A stretch of DNA of 14,906 nt from an uncultured Eubacterium sp. (GTDB lineage: Bacteria > Bacillota > Clostridia > Oscillospirales > Acutalibacteraceae). Positions 1 to 8,921 of this stretch are shown here, piece after piece. The stretch lies in NCBI GenBank assembly GCA_902462495.1, contig CABQCC010000037.1, positions 1 to 14,906 on the forward strand, given 5' to 3'. Within the stretch, counting starts at the first letter, position 1, and the number at the start of each line of letters is the position of its first letter. Under the pieces are notes generated by a model. The model saw only the letters and a program-made list of their open reading frames with translations, did no database searches and had not been told where the DNA came from. The position numbers and the translations under genes were made by a program.

Positions 1-1589
1 CAAAACAATCCTTTTTGTAAAGCATCATCTTGTGTTACAAAAGAAATGTTTGTAAATCCAAACTTTTCAAGAAAAGCTCTTGCACCGCTTTGTGTAAGAC
101 CCGAAACATCAGGAACAGTCAAAGTTTCTATAACGGTAGTTGTCGGTCCCGATGAAACATAAATTGTGATTTCCTGTTCAGCGGAAACAATTGTTGTAGC
201 TTTTGGGTCTGTATAAATAACCTTGCCCTCGGCAACATTATCGCTTGCAATGTTCATAGTCTTAAACTTTGTTAAGCCCTCAAGTTGAAGCGTCTGCTCG
301 GCAAGTTCAAGTGTTAAACCATATACATTCGGCATAGGTATATCTTTATCTGACGATGCAACATAAAGTGTTACTTTTGAGCCTGCCATAACCTTTGAAC
401 CGGCTTCGGGACTTTGGTTGATTACAGTTCCGGGGTCGTATTGGTCGGATTTTTCGTATTCTGCTATGAATTCGTAATTATAGCTTTCGTTATCCTGAAG
501 TTGGTCATAAGAAAATCCGACAAAGTTTTCGAGTTTTTGAGTCTTTGTGTTCAAACCCGATGTAAACATCATAACGATGCCGATAATTGCGGCAATCAAA
601 ACAACTACACCGATAACAACTGCGGCAATTGTTTTTTTCTTGCGTGACGAATCTTCGTATTCAACCTCCGATTCGTCATATTCTTCATCATCAACAATAG
701 GTTCTATTTCTTGTGAGACTTCTTTTATAACTTCGTTGTTTACATAATTAAAAGTTTTGTTAGGGTCTTTTACAATCTCCTCAATATCAAGGAGCATTTC
801 GGTTGCTGATTGATACCTGTCGGCAGGATTTTTTTGCATTGCGTGGAAGCAAATTTGTTCAAGACCGAGTGGAATGTCGGGATTTATCTTTGTAAGTTTC
901 TCGGCATTTGAATTGACCTGCATAAGTGCAACCGATACAGCACTGTCGGCTTCAAACGGCACTTTGCCAGAAAGCATTTCATAAAGAACAACACCGATTG
1001 AATAAATGTCTGCCTTTTCATCAGTATATTCGCCCTTGGCCTGTTCAGGTGAAATGTAATGAACAGAACCGATTGCCTGTTCTGTCAAAGTCTTTGTGTC
1101 GGAACGGGAAAATCTTGCGATACCAAAATCTGTAACCTTCAGGTTTCCGTTCGGAAGTAAAATGATGTTCTGAGGTTTAATGTCTCGATGAACGATTCCC
1201 TTATCGTGAGCATGCTGAACCGCCCTCAAAATCTGAGTCATAAAGAACAGCGCATCGTTCCAAGTGATTGAGCCTTGTTTGTTGATGAATTCTTTGAGAG
1301 TGATTCCGTCAATATATTCCATAACGATATACTGGAGTTTTTCACCAAAATTGACATCATAAACCTTTACTATATTTTCGTGTGACAAAAGTGCAATTGC
1401 CTTTGATTCGTTTTTGAATCGACGCTTAAAATCATCGTTATTCAAAAATTCGTCTTTTAAAATTTTAACAGCAACAATTCTGTCATCTACATTGTCATAT
1501 GCTTTATAAACAACAGACATTCCGCCAACACCGATAATTTCCTGTATCTCATATCTGCCGTCTAATCTTTTTCCAACATAATTATCCAT
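1..1589 (-). CDS. prkC: Ser/Thr protein kinase with PASTA repeats, PrkC/Stk1 family (3' end cut by window)
   Basis: Membrane-anchored Hanks-type kinase that in Firmicutes senses peptidoglycan fragments or lipid II through external PASTA repeats and phosphorylates cell-division, wall and translation proteins. 529 codons are visible, reading from ATG at 1589 off the left edge with no stop. The kinase domain covers about residues 13-275: glycine loop GVGGMSVVY (20-28), ATP-binding K42, HRDIKPQN (134-141, catalytic D136) and DFG (D154), then an activation segment ending GSVHYISPEQ. An acidic linker precedes a basic KKK stop and a membrane helix at about 317-340. Outside are two complete PASTA repeats (about 348-412 and 415-478) and the start of a third. 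AGGAG sits 6-7 bases before the ATG, 18 bases after the phosphatase stop. Its place directly downstream of the cognate phosphatase is the standard Firmicute arrangement. Family members are usually 600-700 residues, so roughly 100 or more are missing. Confidence 0.96.
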   Translation of the reverse strand, partial: MDNYVGKRLDGRYEIQEIIGVGGMSVVYKAYDNVDDRIVAVKILKDEFLNNDDFKRRFKNESKAIALLSHENIVKVYDVNFGEKLQYIVMEYIDGITLKEFINKQGSITWNDALFFMTQILRAVQHAHDKGIVHRDIKPQNIILLPNGNLKVTDFGIARFSRSDTKTLTEQAIGSVHYISPEQAKGEYTDEKADIYSIGVVLYEMLSGKVPFEADSAVSVALMQVNSNAEKLTKINPDIPLGLEQICFHAMQKNPADRYQSATEMLLDIEEIVKDPNKTFNYVNNEVIKEVSQEIEPIVDDEEYDESEVEYEDSSRKKKTIAAVVIGVVVLIAAIIGIVMMFTSGLNTKTQKLENFVGFSYDQLQDNESYNYEFIAEYEKSDQYDPGTVINQSPEAGSKVMAGSKVTLYVASSDKDIPMPNVYGLTLELAEQTLQLEGLTKFKTMNIASDNVAEGKVIYTDPKATTIVSAEQEITIYVSSGPTTTVIETLTVPDVSGLTQSGARAFLEKFGFTNISFVTQDDALQKGLF

Positions 1590-1607
1590 TATTTTCTCCT
1601 AAATATG

Positions 1608-2336
1608 TTAAATTGCGATTGCTACAACCGTAATGTTATCGTTTCCGCCGTTTTTGTTTGCCCTTTTTACCAATCTGTCGGCAAACGCATAATACTGACC
1701 GTCCTTGATATCTTCGGCCATTTCTGCATTGTTTACACAATTACTGAGTCCGTCGGTACACAAAACAAGAGTTTCGTTTTCGTGCATTTCGACCTCTGAA
1801 AAATCAACATCAATTCTTTTGTCAACGCCAAGTGCTCTTGTTATTACATTCTTATTTGGGTGATGCTCGGCTTCTTCTTTGGTTATTTCTCCTCTGTCAA
1901 CAAGGTTTTGAACAAGGCTGTGGTCAACTGTGATTTGCTCAACTCCGTCATCATTGACGATATACGCTCTGCTGTCGCCTGCATGGGCAATATGTGCAAC
2001 ATTATCACGCACAACAACTGCCACAACTGTTGTACCCATACCTGTTAAATCGGGTCTTGAGTACGCCATATCATATACTTCGATATTGGCGGCGGTTATA
2101 GCGGAATCAAGAAGATTTTTTATTGAAGAATCACGCATTTTTTCGTTGTACGAGGAAGTTATTTTATCGCTGATAACTTTGACAGCGAGTGCGGAAGCAA
2201 TATTTCCGCCTGCGGCTCCTCCCATTCCGTCACAAACAACAGCCCATGCAACTTCTCCCGGAAGTTCACCGACTGCATATGCGTCTTGATTGTTTTCTCT
2301 GACTAATCCTTTGTCTGTTTTAGCAACTATTTTCAT
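1608..2336 (-). CDS. prpC: PP2C-type Ser/Thr protein phosphatase (PrpC/Stp1 family)
   Basis: Cytoplasmic metal-dependent phosphatase that removes phosphate from PrkC and its substrates. The 242-residue length is typical of bacterial single-domain PP2C enzymes. Metal-binding and catalytic motifs are present in order: RENNQD (residues 14-19), VCDGMGG (34-40), HAGDSRAY, LCTDGLSN and GGNDNITV near the C-terminus. The Asp residues in these motifs are the usual metal ligands. The ATG overlaps the rlmN stop as ATGA (2333-2336), and an AGGTGG-like ribosome site lies inside the end of rlmN, so the start is well supported. It is followed by the kinase gene after 18 bases. Co-expression of kinase and phosphatase from one mRNA suggests a balanced reversible switch. 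Confidence 0.96.
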   Translation of the reverse strand: MKIVAKTDKGLVRENNQDAYAVGELPGEVAWAVVCDGMGGAAGGNIASALAVKVISDKITSSYNEKMRDSSIKNLLDSAITAANIEVYDMAYSRPDLTGMGTTVVAVVVRDNVAHIAHAGDSRAYIVNDDGVEQITVDHSLVQNLVDRGEITKEEAEHHPNKNVITRALGVDKRIDVDFSEVEMHENETLVLCTDGLSNCVNNAEMAEDIKDGQYYAFADRLVKRANKNGGNDNITVVAIAI

Positions 2337-3370
2337 TTGTTACCACCTTCGTTCTTCTTGCGTCTGAGCTGACCGCAAGAGGCGTTTATGTCCGAACCGA
2401 GCGTTCTTCTTATTGTAGCATTTATTCCGAGCGAATACAAGGTTTCGCAGAAATTTTTAATTGATTTATCTGTTGAACGAACATTTCCTCGTTCCTCAAC
2501 ATCATTAACGGGAATCAAATTGACATGACAAAGAATTCCTTTAAGCTTTTCTGCAAGTTCGTGAGCACATTCGGAAGTATCATTTACACCGTTTATAAGT
2601 GTGTATTCAAACGATACTCGTCTGCCTGTAACATCTGCATAATTCTTACACGCTTTGATTGCTTCATCGACACCCCATTTGTCATTTACAGGCATCATTG
2701 TTGAACGAAGTTTGTCGTTCGGTGCGTGAAGCGAAAGTGTTAAAGTAATAGGAATGTTCTCATTTGCCAAATCGTACATTTTCGGCACAACACCGCAGGT
2801 TGAAAGAGTTATGTCACGCATTGAGATATTCAAGCCCTTGTCATTATTGACTGTACGGATAAATCTTATAACATTGTCATAATTATCAAGCGGTTCGCCT
2901 ATACCCATAAGCACGATGTGTGAAATTCGAATGTTCAAATCATTTTGTGCGGTATGGAGCTGTGACTCCATCTCGGCAGGGAGCAAGTTACGTTTAAAAC
3001 CGGCAAGAGTTGAGGCGCAGAATTTGCAACCCATTTTGCAACCAACCTGTGAAGAAATGCAAATTGTGTAGCCGTATTTATACTTCATAATTACAGCTTC
3101 GACATATTCCCCATCGTATAATCTGAAAAGATATTTTACTGTATCATCGATTTTAGAAACATATTTATCTTCGATTTCAACGGTTGGTATAAAATAATTT
3201 TGTTTTAGCTTTTCTCTCAATTCTTTTGAGAGATTGGTCATTTCGTCAAAAGATTTGACGCCTTTTTCGTGTAACCACGAATAGATCTGCCCCGTTCTGA
3301 ATTTTGGCAGACCTATTGAAATGATTTCATTATTCAGTTCTTCAAATGTAAGTGATTTTATATCAGTCAT
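2333..3370 (-). CDS. rlmN: Dual-specificity 23S rRNA A2503 / tRNA A37 C2-methyltransferase RlmN
   Basis: Radical-SAM enzyme that methylates C2 of A2503 in 23S rRNA and, in characterised members, A37 of some tRNAs, tuning peptidyl-transfer accuracy. The 345-residue protein has the radical-SAM cluster motif CKMGCKFC (C111, C115, C118), the SAM-binding MGIGEP (155-160), TLSLHAPND (211-219), and the C-terminal ASCGQLR with C332, the cysteine that carries the transient methyl group in this family. C332 in the DINASCGQL context argues for RlmN or its close relative Cfr; the housekeeping operon position and intact RlmN-style motifs favour RlmN. It overlaps the rsmB stop by 8 bases (3363-3370) and shares ATGA with the phosphatase gene. 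A gene at this position between rsmB and prpC is standard in Firmicutes. Confidence 0.97.
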   Translation of the reverse strand: MTDIKSLTFEELNNEIISIGLPKFRTGQIYSWLHEKGVKSFDEMTNLSKELREKLKQNYFIPTVEIEDKYVSKIDDTVKYLFRLYDGEYVEAVIMKYKYGYTICISSQVGCKMGCKFCASTLAGFKRNLLPAEMESQLHTAQNDLNIRISHIVLMGIGEPLDNYDNVIRFIRTVNNDKGLNISMRDITLSTCGVVPKMYDLANENIPITLTLSLHAPNDKLRSTMMPVNDKWGVDEAIKACKNYADVTGRRVSFEYTLINGVNDTSECAHELAEKLKGILCHVNLIPVNDVEERGNVRSTDKSIKNFCETLYSLGINATIRRTLGSDINASCGQLRRKKNEGGNK

Positions 3371-4601
3371 TTATCTTTTCCATTATTGCATAGAAAAATC
3401 CGTCGCCACCATCTTCGCTTGGGAAAACGGTGACTTCATCTATAAGTTTAAAATTATTGTTATCGTTTAAAAATCTTTCAACAACTTTTTCGTTTTCTTT
3501 TTTATTAAGTGTGCAGGTGGAATAAATAATTCTGCCGTTATTTTTTAAATATCTTGATGATGTGCTTAAAATATCATATTGAATTTGTGGCAACTCTTTT
3601 ATATCATCAAGATTTTTGTATCTTATCTCAGGTTTTCTCCTTATAATTCCAAAGCCGCTGCACGGAACATCACAAAGAATTTTATCGGCAACAGGCATTT
3701 CGGCATTGTAAACAAGTGCGTCATTAATGCTCGCCGATATATTGTTCAATTCAAGTCTTTGTGCAGATTTTTTTATCAGTTCAACTCTGTGTTCGTGCAA
3801 GTCAAAAGCATATACCTTTGCTCCGCTTTGAGCTATAGTAAATGTCTTACCGCCCGGAGCAGCACATATATCAAGAATGATGTCGTCCTCTTTGCAATCA
3901 AGCGCCTTTGCACAGGAATATGAACTGTAATCCTCAATGTAAAACAATCCGTCCTTAAAAGCCTTTATGTTGCTTAAATCAAAGGATGAATTGATTTTGA
4001 CAACATCGCCATATATTTCACATTCAACGCCGTTATCTAAAAGTTCATACTGAAGTTCGCCCTCGTCAACAAACTTTCTGTTTGGAATTGCGAAAACAGG
4101 CGGTCTGTTATTGATTGCTTGAAGTGTGGCAATTGTTTTTTCCTCTCCATACATCTTCTTCCACATATTAATGAGGTGAGGTGGGCAGGAATACTTGATG
4201 CTCAAATCGTCCGTTTCTTCAAGTTCGGATTTGCATTCTATTATTTTATGTAAAACAGCGTTAATCAGCTTTTTATAATACGAAAGACCGATTAAATCCG
4301 CTATTTCAACGGTTTCAAACACAGCCACGGCATCAGGCACTTTATCCATAAACAAAATCTGATAAGCGCCGATATAAAGGAGGATTTTAACCTTCGGTTT
4401 AGCCTTTGAAGTTAAATGCTTGTCGATAAAATAATCAAGCGTGAGTTTTCGTTCAACAACACCGTAAACAAGTCTTGAAGTGAATCCCCTATCTTTGCCG
4501 TCAACATCCGTAAGTCCTTTGTCAACGGCAATGTTTGAATACGCTCCGCTTTTTAGAATGTCATATAATATGTCAAATGATGCAAGTCTGCTGTTCTTCA
4601 T
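3363..4601 (-). CDS. rsmB: 16S rRNA (cytosine-967-C5)-methyltransferase RsmB
   Basis: SAM-dependent enzyme that methylates C967 of 16S rRNA. The 412 residues contain an N-terminal NusB-like RNA-binding domain (about 1-125, RGFTSRLVYGVVERKLTLD) and a C-terminal Rossmann methyltransferase domain. SAM-binding DICAAPGGKT is at 244-253. The two family cysteines are C314 in DVPCSGFG and C363 in YSTCTLNKKENE; the latter is the expected covalent nucleophile. The end has the usual DGGDGFFYAIME strand. The length is slightly short of the common 430-450 but no motif is missing. The start shares ATGA with the peptidase stop (4598-4601), with a GGTGG-like ribosome site upstream, so translation is probably coupled. 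Confidence 0.97.
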   Translation of the reverse strand: MKNSRLASFDILYDILKSGAYSNIAVDKGLTDVDGKDRGFTSRLVYGVVERKLTLDYFIDKHLTSKAKPKVKILLYIGAYQILFMDKVPDAVAVFETVEIADLIGLSYYKKLINAVLHKIIECKSELEETDDLSIKYSCPPHLINMWKKMYGEEKTIATLQAINNRPPVFAIPNRKFVDEGELQYELLDNGVECEIYGDVVKINSSFDLSNIKAFKDGLFYIEDYSSYSCAKALDCKEDDIILDICAAPGGKTFTIAQSGAKVYAFDLHEHRVELIKKSAQRLELNNISASINDALVYNAEMPVADKILCDVPCSGFGIIRRKPEIRYKNLDDIKELPQIQYDILSTSSRYLKNNGRIIYSTCTLNKKENEKVVERFLNDNNNFKLIDEVTVFPSEDGGDGFFYAIMEKIND

Positions 4602-5293
4602 CGTCTGTTTCCACCGTTAACCACAAGTAAAAGTCTGAAAATAGTTGCAATGGCAGAAGCTAATGCTGCAACATAAGTCAAGGCTGCGGCTGTGAGCACT
4701 TTCTTTGCACCCAAATACTCCGAGTCTGTCATAAAGTGATTTGATTCGATTGTTTCAAGTGCTCTTTTGCTTGCGTTAAATTCAACAGGCAATGTGATAA
4801 GCTGGAACAAAGCAACAAAGCAATAAAGAATAATACCGATATATGCAACTGCTTCGGAACGAATGAGCATACCGATTAAGCAAAGCGGAATACCGAGAGA
4901 TGAACCGATGTTTGTTACAGGAATAACAAAATTTCTTATTTTAAGCGGAAAATAACCCTGTGCATGCTGACAAGCGTGACCTGCTTCATGGCAAGCAACA
5001 CCGATTGCCGCAATTGAACGGGAGTCAAATACGTCCTCGCTCAGGCAAATTTCCTTAGTTCTTGGGTCATAATAATCTGTAAGAGTGCCGGCAACCTTTT
5101 TGATTTTTACATCATTGATGCCATTGAGCTGTAAAAGTCGCCAAGCAGCGTCAGCGCCTGTCATTCCCGAACGGCTGATAACCTGTGAGTATCTGCGAAA
5201 GTTCTTTTTAACAGATGATTGACAAATTAATGCAAAGATGAAAACAGGAACCATAATAAAGCCTGTCATATAATACATCATATAATATCCCAT
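4598..5293 (-). CDS. Membrane zinc metallopeptidase, YugP-like (Zn_peptidase_2 family)
   Basis: Predicted integral-membrane metalloprotease whose substrate is not known for the family. The 231 residues begin with a hydrophobic helix (about 8-27), followed by a soluble part with the zinc motif HEAGH (102-106) and, after more hydrophobic segments (about 122-145 and 148-170), a conserved PVEFNASKRA segment in which E172 is a plausible third zinc ligand. A last hydrophobic stretch covers about 199-226. The architecture and the CHEAGHACQHA signature match B. subtilis YugP-type proteins of about 225-235 residues. AGGAG overlaps the end of fmt, and the ATG follows six bases after the fmt stop. The gene is not part of the corresponding B. 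subtilis operon, so its position between fmt and rsmB is an insertion relative to that order. Role in protein quality control or envelope processing is inference only. Confidence 0.9.
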   Translation of the reverse strand: MGYYMMYYMTGFIMVPVFIFALICQSSVKKNFRRYSQVISRSGMTGADAAWRLLQLNGINDVKIKKVAGTLTDYYDPRTKEICLSEDVFDSRSIAAIGVACHEAGHACQHAQGYFPLKIRNFVIPVTNIGSSLGIPLCLIGMLIRSEAVAYIGIILYCFVALFQLITLPVEFNASKRALETIESNHFMTDSEYLGAKKVLTAAALTYVAALASAIATIFRLLLVVNGGNRR

Positions 5294-5299
5294 AAAATA

Positions 5300-6229
5300 C
5301 TACTCTCCTAAAATTGTGCCGATTTCAATATTATTGCCTTGCAAGAATGATTTTGAGTCCATTCTCTTTTTTCCGTCAAGCTGGAGCTCGAGAATTTCAA
5401 GGCAATGTCCGTCACCACAGCAAACAACGAGTTTGTTTTTATTATCTACAATTTGACCCGCTTTATTTGCAGTGATGTCTGTATGAACGGTTTTATGAAT
5501 TTTTAAGCCTTTAGTATTAACTGTTGTTGTGGCAACAGGCCAAGTTTGCAAGCCTCTGACCTGATTGTGGATTTTGTCTGCCGAATTATTCCAGTCAATA
5601 TTACACATAGATTTGTTAATCATTGATGCGTATTGACATTCAATATCAGCTTGTTTTGTGGCAACGGCAGAGCCGTCTTTTATCATATCAAGAGTTTTAA
5701 CAAGAGCGCTTGCACCGATTGCAGATAATCTGTCAAAAAGTTCTGCACTTGTTTCGTTTTCGCCGATTTCGGTCTTTTCAACATAGAACACATCGCCTGT
5801 GTCAAGCCCCTCGTCCATTTGCATAATGGAAACGCCCGTTTCCTTGTCGCCGTTGAGTACAGCCCATTGAATAGGAGCAGCACCTCTGTAAAGCGGCAAG
5901 ATTGAAGCGTGAACATTTATGCAACCCAAAGGTGCAATTTCGAGTATCTCTTTTGGCAAAATTTTGCCGTAAGCAACAACGATAATTACATCGGGAGCAA
6001 GTTCTGTTAATATTTCAACAGCGTTTGAGCCTTTGATTTTTTCAGGCTGATACACAGGAATGTTATGCTTTTGAGCACAAACTTTTACCTCCAGCGGAGT
6101 CAAAATCTGCTTTCTGCCGACAGGCTTGTCAGGCTGGGTAAAAACAGCAACAACATCGTGTCTTGCGTCTATTAAGCTTTCAAGACATGGTACTGCAAAA
6201 TCGGGAGTACCCATAAATACAATTTTCAT
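5300..6229 (-). CDS. fmt: Methionyl-tRNA formyltransferase
   Basis: Transfers a formyl group from 10-formyl-tetrahydrofolate to Met-tRNA(fMet) to make the bacterial initiator. The 309-residue length is normal (E. coli 315). The N-terminal formyltransferase domain starts MKIVFMGTPDFAVP and carries the catalytic triad N105, H107 (INVHASILPLYRGAAP) and D143 (DEGLDTGD), in the same spacing as N108, H110 and D146 of the E. coli enzyme. The C-terminal tRNA-binding OB domain begins around residue 205 (CNIDWNNSADKIHNQVRGL) and includes TWPVATT. Start and def stop overlap as TGATG, with GGAAGG just upstream. Pairing with deformylase is nearly universal because the two act at opposite ends of the formyl cycle. 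Confidence 0.97.
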   Translation of the reverse strand: MKIVFMGTPDFAVPCLESLIDARHDVVAVFTQPDKPVGRKQILTPLEVKVCAQKHNIPVYQPEKIKGSNAVEILTELAPDVIIVVAYGKILPKEILEIAPLGCINVHASILPLYRGAAPIQWAVLNGDKETGVSIMQMDEGLDTGDVFYVEKTEIGENETSAELFDRLSAIGASALVKTLDMIKDGSAVATKQADIECQYASMINKSMCNIDWNNSADKIHNQVRGLQTWPVATTTVNTKGLKIHKTVHTDITANKAGQIVDNKNKLVVCCGDGHCLEILELQLDGKKRMDSKSFLQGNNIEIGTILGE

Positions 6230-6681
6230 CAGCCTTCCAACTTTCCGATAACTTTTGATACGAATAATATTCCCTCAAGGTGGTCAAGCTCGTGGCAGAA
6301 GCATCTTGCTTTGAGTTCTTCACCTGTGTAGACATGCCATTGACCTGTTCTGTCTTGTGCCTTAACCTGAACTTTTGCAGGACGCTTGCAAACACCGTAT
6401 TTACCCGGAACAGACAAACAACCCTCTGTCTCCGTTTGTTCGCCCTCTGACATAGTGATTTCAGGGTTAACAAGCTCAATTGGTCCGTCGCCGCAGTCGA
6501 TAACAACAACTCTTTTGAGCATTCCTACCTGCGGAGCGGCAAGTCCGACACCGTTAGCTTCATACATTGTATCAAACATATCATCAATAAGTGTTGACAG
6601 CTTTTCATCAAAATTTTCTATTTTTCTGCATTTTTTAGTTAAAACAGGGTCACCTATTTCAACAATTTTTCTTAAAGCCAT
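6229..6681 (-). CDS. def: Peptide deformylase
   Basis: Metalloenzyme that removes the N-formyl group from nascent proteins at the ribosome exit. The three family motifs are intact in the 150-residue protein: GVGLAAPQ (44-51), EGCLS (86-90, metal ligand C88) and HELDHLEG (130-137, ligands H130 and H134, catalytic E131). The short length, lack of a motif-1 insertion and the C-terminus ending soon after motif 3 indicate a type 1-like enzyme. GAGGGA lies 7 bases before the ATG, in a 14-base gap after priA. The stop overlaps the fmt start. Confidence 0.97.
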   Translation of the reverse strand: MALRKIVEIGDPVLTKKCRKIENFDEKLSTLIDDMFDTMYEANGVGLAAPQVGMLKRVVVIDCGDGPIELVNPEITMSEGEQTETEGCLSVPGKYGVCKRPAKVQVKAQDRTGQWHVYTGEELKARCFCHELDHLEGILFVSKVIGKLEG

Positions 6682-6695
6682 AATATTCCCTCTTT

Positions 6696-8921
6696 TTATG
6701 ATATATCCGGTGGGTTTAAGCTAATACTAATGCTTACCTTGGAATATACCTTATCTTTGTTAACATCTTTTAAGATTTTTGTTATCATTTGGCGAATTCT
6801 TTGTGAATTTTTACACTTAATTGCCAAACGGTATCTGTATGTATTATTAATTTTTGAAATTTTTGCTTGAGTTGGACCTAAAACAACAAGTTTTAAATCC
6901 TTGTATTCATTACTGTTGTATTCAACAAGATGGTCAAAAAAAGCTTTTGAACAAAGTGCAACCGTGTTTTCGTTTTCGCCCGTAAATGTTACTGAATAAA
7001 TATCGCAAAACGGCGGATATATCATCAACTTGCGAAGCATAATTTCGTTGTTATAAAAGCCGATATAATCCTGATGCGAAGCAAAATCAATCGTTTCGTT
7101 TTGCGGATTAACAGTTTGAATAATCGCAGTTCCCGAACTGTCACGCCTGCCTGCTCTGCCGACAACCTGCGTGATTAGGTCAAAAGAACGCTCGCTTGCC
7201 GTGTAGTTTTGGTCATAAAGCGAATTATCGGCATTGACAACTCCGACAAGGGTCACATCCTCAAAGTCAAGACCTTTGGCTACCATTTGAGTGCCGATTA
7301 ATATGTTATATTCCTTGTTTCCGAATTGTTCAAGCAGTTTTTCGTGCGAAAATTTTGCCGTTGTTGTGTCGGCGTCCATTCTCAATATTTTTGCATCGGG
7401 AAGCAATGCTTGAAGTTCCTCTTCAATTCTTTGAGTTCCGAAACCGCTGTATCTGACAGCATCACTGCCACATTCCGGGCAGATATTGTCAAGTTTTTTG
7501 GTATAACCGCAGTAATGACATACGAGCCTGTTATTATAACTGTGATATGTCAAAGAAATTGAGCAGTTAGGACAAGTTATAACATGTCCGCATTCGTTGC
7601 AAGCGATAAAAGTATTGTAACCTCTGCGATTAATCAGCAAAATGGCTTGCTTGCCGTTATCAATTGTTTCTGTCAAATGCTGAAGAAGTATTGATGAAAT
7701 AGGGCTTTTTTTGCCGTTTCTCATCTCATTTTTCATATCAACAGTAATTACATTCGGCAAAACAGCGTTTCCGTATCTCTGCGTTACAGTTGAAAGAACA
7801 TATTTTCCGTTCAATGCGTTGCTGTATGTTTCAATAGACGGAGTGGCGGAGCTCATAAGAAAATAAGCCTTATTGTATCCTGCCCTGAATTTTGCAACAT
7901 CCTTTGCGTTATATCGAGGAGTACGCTCGGATTTGTAGGTTTGTTCCTGCTCCTCGTCCATAACGATGAGTCCGAGATTATGAACAGGGGCAAATATCGC
8001 CGACCTTGTACCTACAACAATCTTTGCAATACCTCTGTCAATTCGCTTGTATTCGTCATTTCTCTCGCCAAGCGACAAACCGCTGTGAATAACGGCAACC
8101 TTATCTCCGTATCTTCTGTGAAATATAGAAAGCGTTTGCGGAGTAAGTGCAATTTCGGGAACAAGAACAATTACATCTTTGCCGTCATCTATTACATCAT
8201 CAATCAGTTTAAGATAAATCTGGGTTTTTCCGCTTCCCGTTACACCGAAAAGAAGCCCCGTTTTGCCGGAGCCAAGCATATTCTTGTTTTTTAGATACGC
8301 CTCTTGTTGTTCGTCGGAAAGTAAAATTTCGCTGTTATCAAAAATTTCTTTGTTTTCATACGGATTGCGATAAACTTCTTTTGAATAAAATTTAACAATT
8401 CCGCTTTTCTCCAAGTTTTTGAGAACAGAAATACCAACACCGCAAAATTCACAAATTTCATTTGCTCCTGCCGAACCGATATCTAAAAGCAAATCACATA
8501 CTGTTTTTTGTTTTTTAGTAGCCTTTGAAAGTTCTATTTCATCATCAACAAGAAGTCTTACCATTCGCTCCGACTTGCCTTTTAGTGTTCCGTATTTTCT
8601 CGGCAACATCTGTTTTAAGCAATCATAAGTTGTGCAAAAGCATCTTTCTTTAAGCCAGACAGCGAGTTTTACAAGTTCGTCATCCAAAAGTTTTTCATAA
8701 ACACTTTTTATTTCTTTAAGACCGCTTAATTCGTTTGTTTCGGTTTCTGCAAGTTCAACGATAATGCCGTCTCTTGTTTTGTCACCTCTGCCAAACGGAA
8801 CAGAAACTTTTGAACCGATTTTTGCGTTTTCTGCCAAACTTGTCGGCACGATGTAGCTATAATCAGTATCAAAACTAAAAAAGGTATTGTCAACAGCAAC
8901 AGTTGCAACAACTGTTTTCAT
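6696..8921 (-). CDS. priA: Primosomal replication-restart helicase PriA
   Basis: 3'-to-5' superfamily-2 helicase that recognises stalled forks and D-loops and reloads the replisome. The 741-residue length is normal (E. coli 732). The N-terminal DNA-binding domain covers about 1-110, followed by a winged-helix region. Helicase motifs are GVTGSGKT (226-233, Walker A), DEEQ (322-325, Walker B), SSATPS (357-362), and QVVGRAGRR (585-593, motif VI). Between the helicase lobes are eight cysteines as four CxxC pairs (441/444, 450/453, 468/471, 481/484), the two zinc sites of PriA. Walker B reads DEEQ where E. coli has DEEH. The start shares TAATG with rpoZ and no convincing Shine-Dalgarno sequence precedes it, so initiation probably depends on ribosomes finishing rpoZ. 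In B. subtilis coaBC lies between rpoZ and priA; here nothing does. Confidence 0.97.
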   Translation of the reverse strand: MKTVVATVAVDNTFFSFDTDYSYIVPTSLAENAKIGSKVSVPFGRGDKTRDGIIVELAETETNELSGLKEIKSVYEKLLDDELVKLAVWLKERCFCTTYDCLKQMLPRKYGTLKGKSERMVRLLVDDEIELSKATKKQKTVCDLLLDIGSAGANEICEFCGVGISVLKNLEKSGIVKFYSKEVYRNPYENKEIFDNSEILLSDEQQEAYLKNKNMLGSGKTGLLFGVTGSGKTQIYLKLIDDVIDDGKDVIVLVPEIALTPQTLSIFHRRYGDKVAVIHSGLSLGERNDEYKRIDRGIAKIVVGTRSAIFAPVHNLGLIVMDEEQEQTYKSERTPRYNAKDVAKFRAGYNKAYFLMSSATPSIETYSNALNGKYVLSTVTQRYGNAVLPNVITVDMKNEMRNGKKSPISSILLQHLTETIDNGKQAILLINRRGYNTFIACNECGHVITCPNCSISLTYHSYNNRLVCHYCGYTKKLDNICPECGSDAVRYSGFGTQRIEEELQALLPDAKILRMDADTTTAKFSHEKLLEQFGNKEYNILIGTQMVAKGLDFEDVTLVGVVNADNSLYDQNYTASERSFDLITQVVGRAGRRDSSGTAIIQTVNPQNETIDFASHQDYIGFYNNEIMLRKLMIYPPFCDIYSVTFTGENENTVALCSKAFFDHLVEYNSNEYKDLKLVVLGPTQAKISKINNTYRYRLAIKCKNSQRIRQMITKILKDVNKDKVYSKVSISISLNPPDIS

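Noticed and set aside
322..1135. Several plus-strand open frames inside prkC
   Set aside because: They are antisense to a gene with intact kinase and PASTA motifs and have no recognisable domains or ribosome sites. The same holds for plus-strand frames over 1860-2289, 3579-3923, 6386-6724 and 7941-8294.
7944..7955. PriA Walker B reads DEEQ, not DEEH
   Set aside because: All other helicase and zinc motifs are intact, and Gln is a conservative choice at this position in SF2 helicases; most likely lineage variation.
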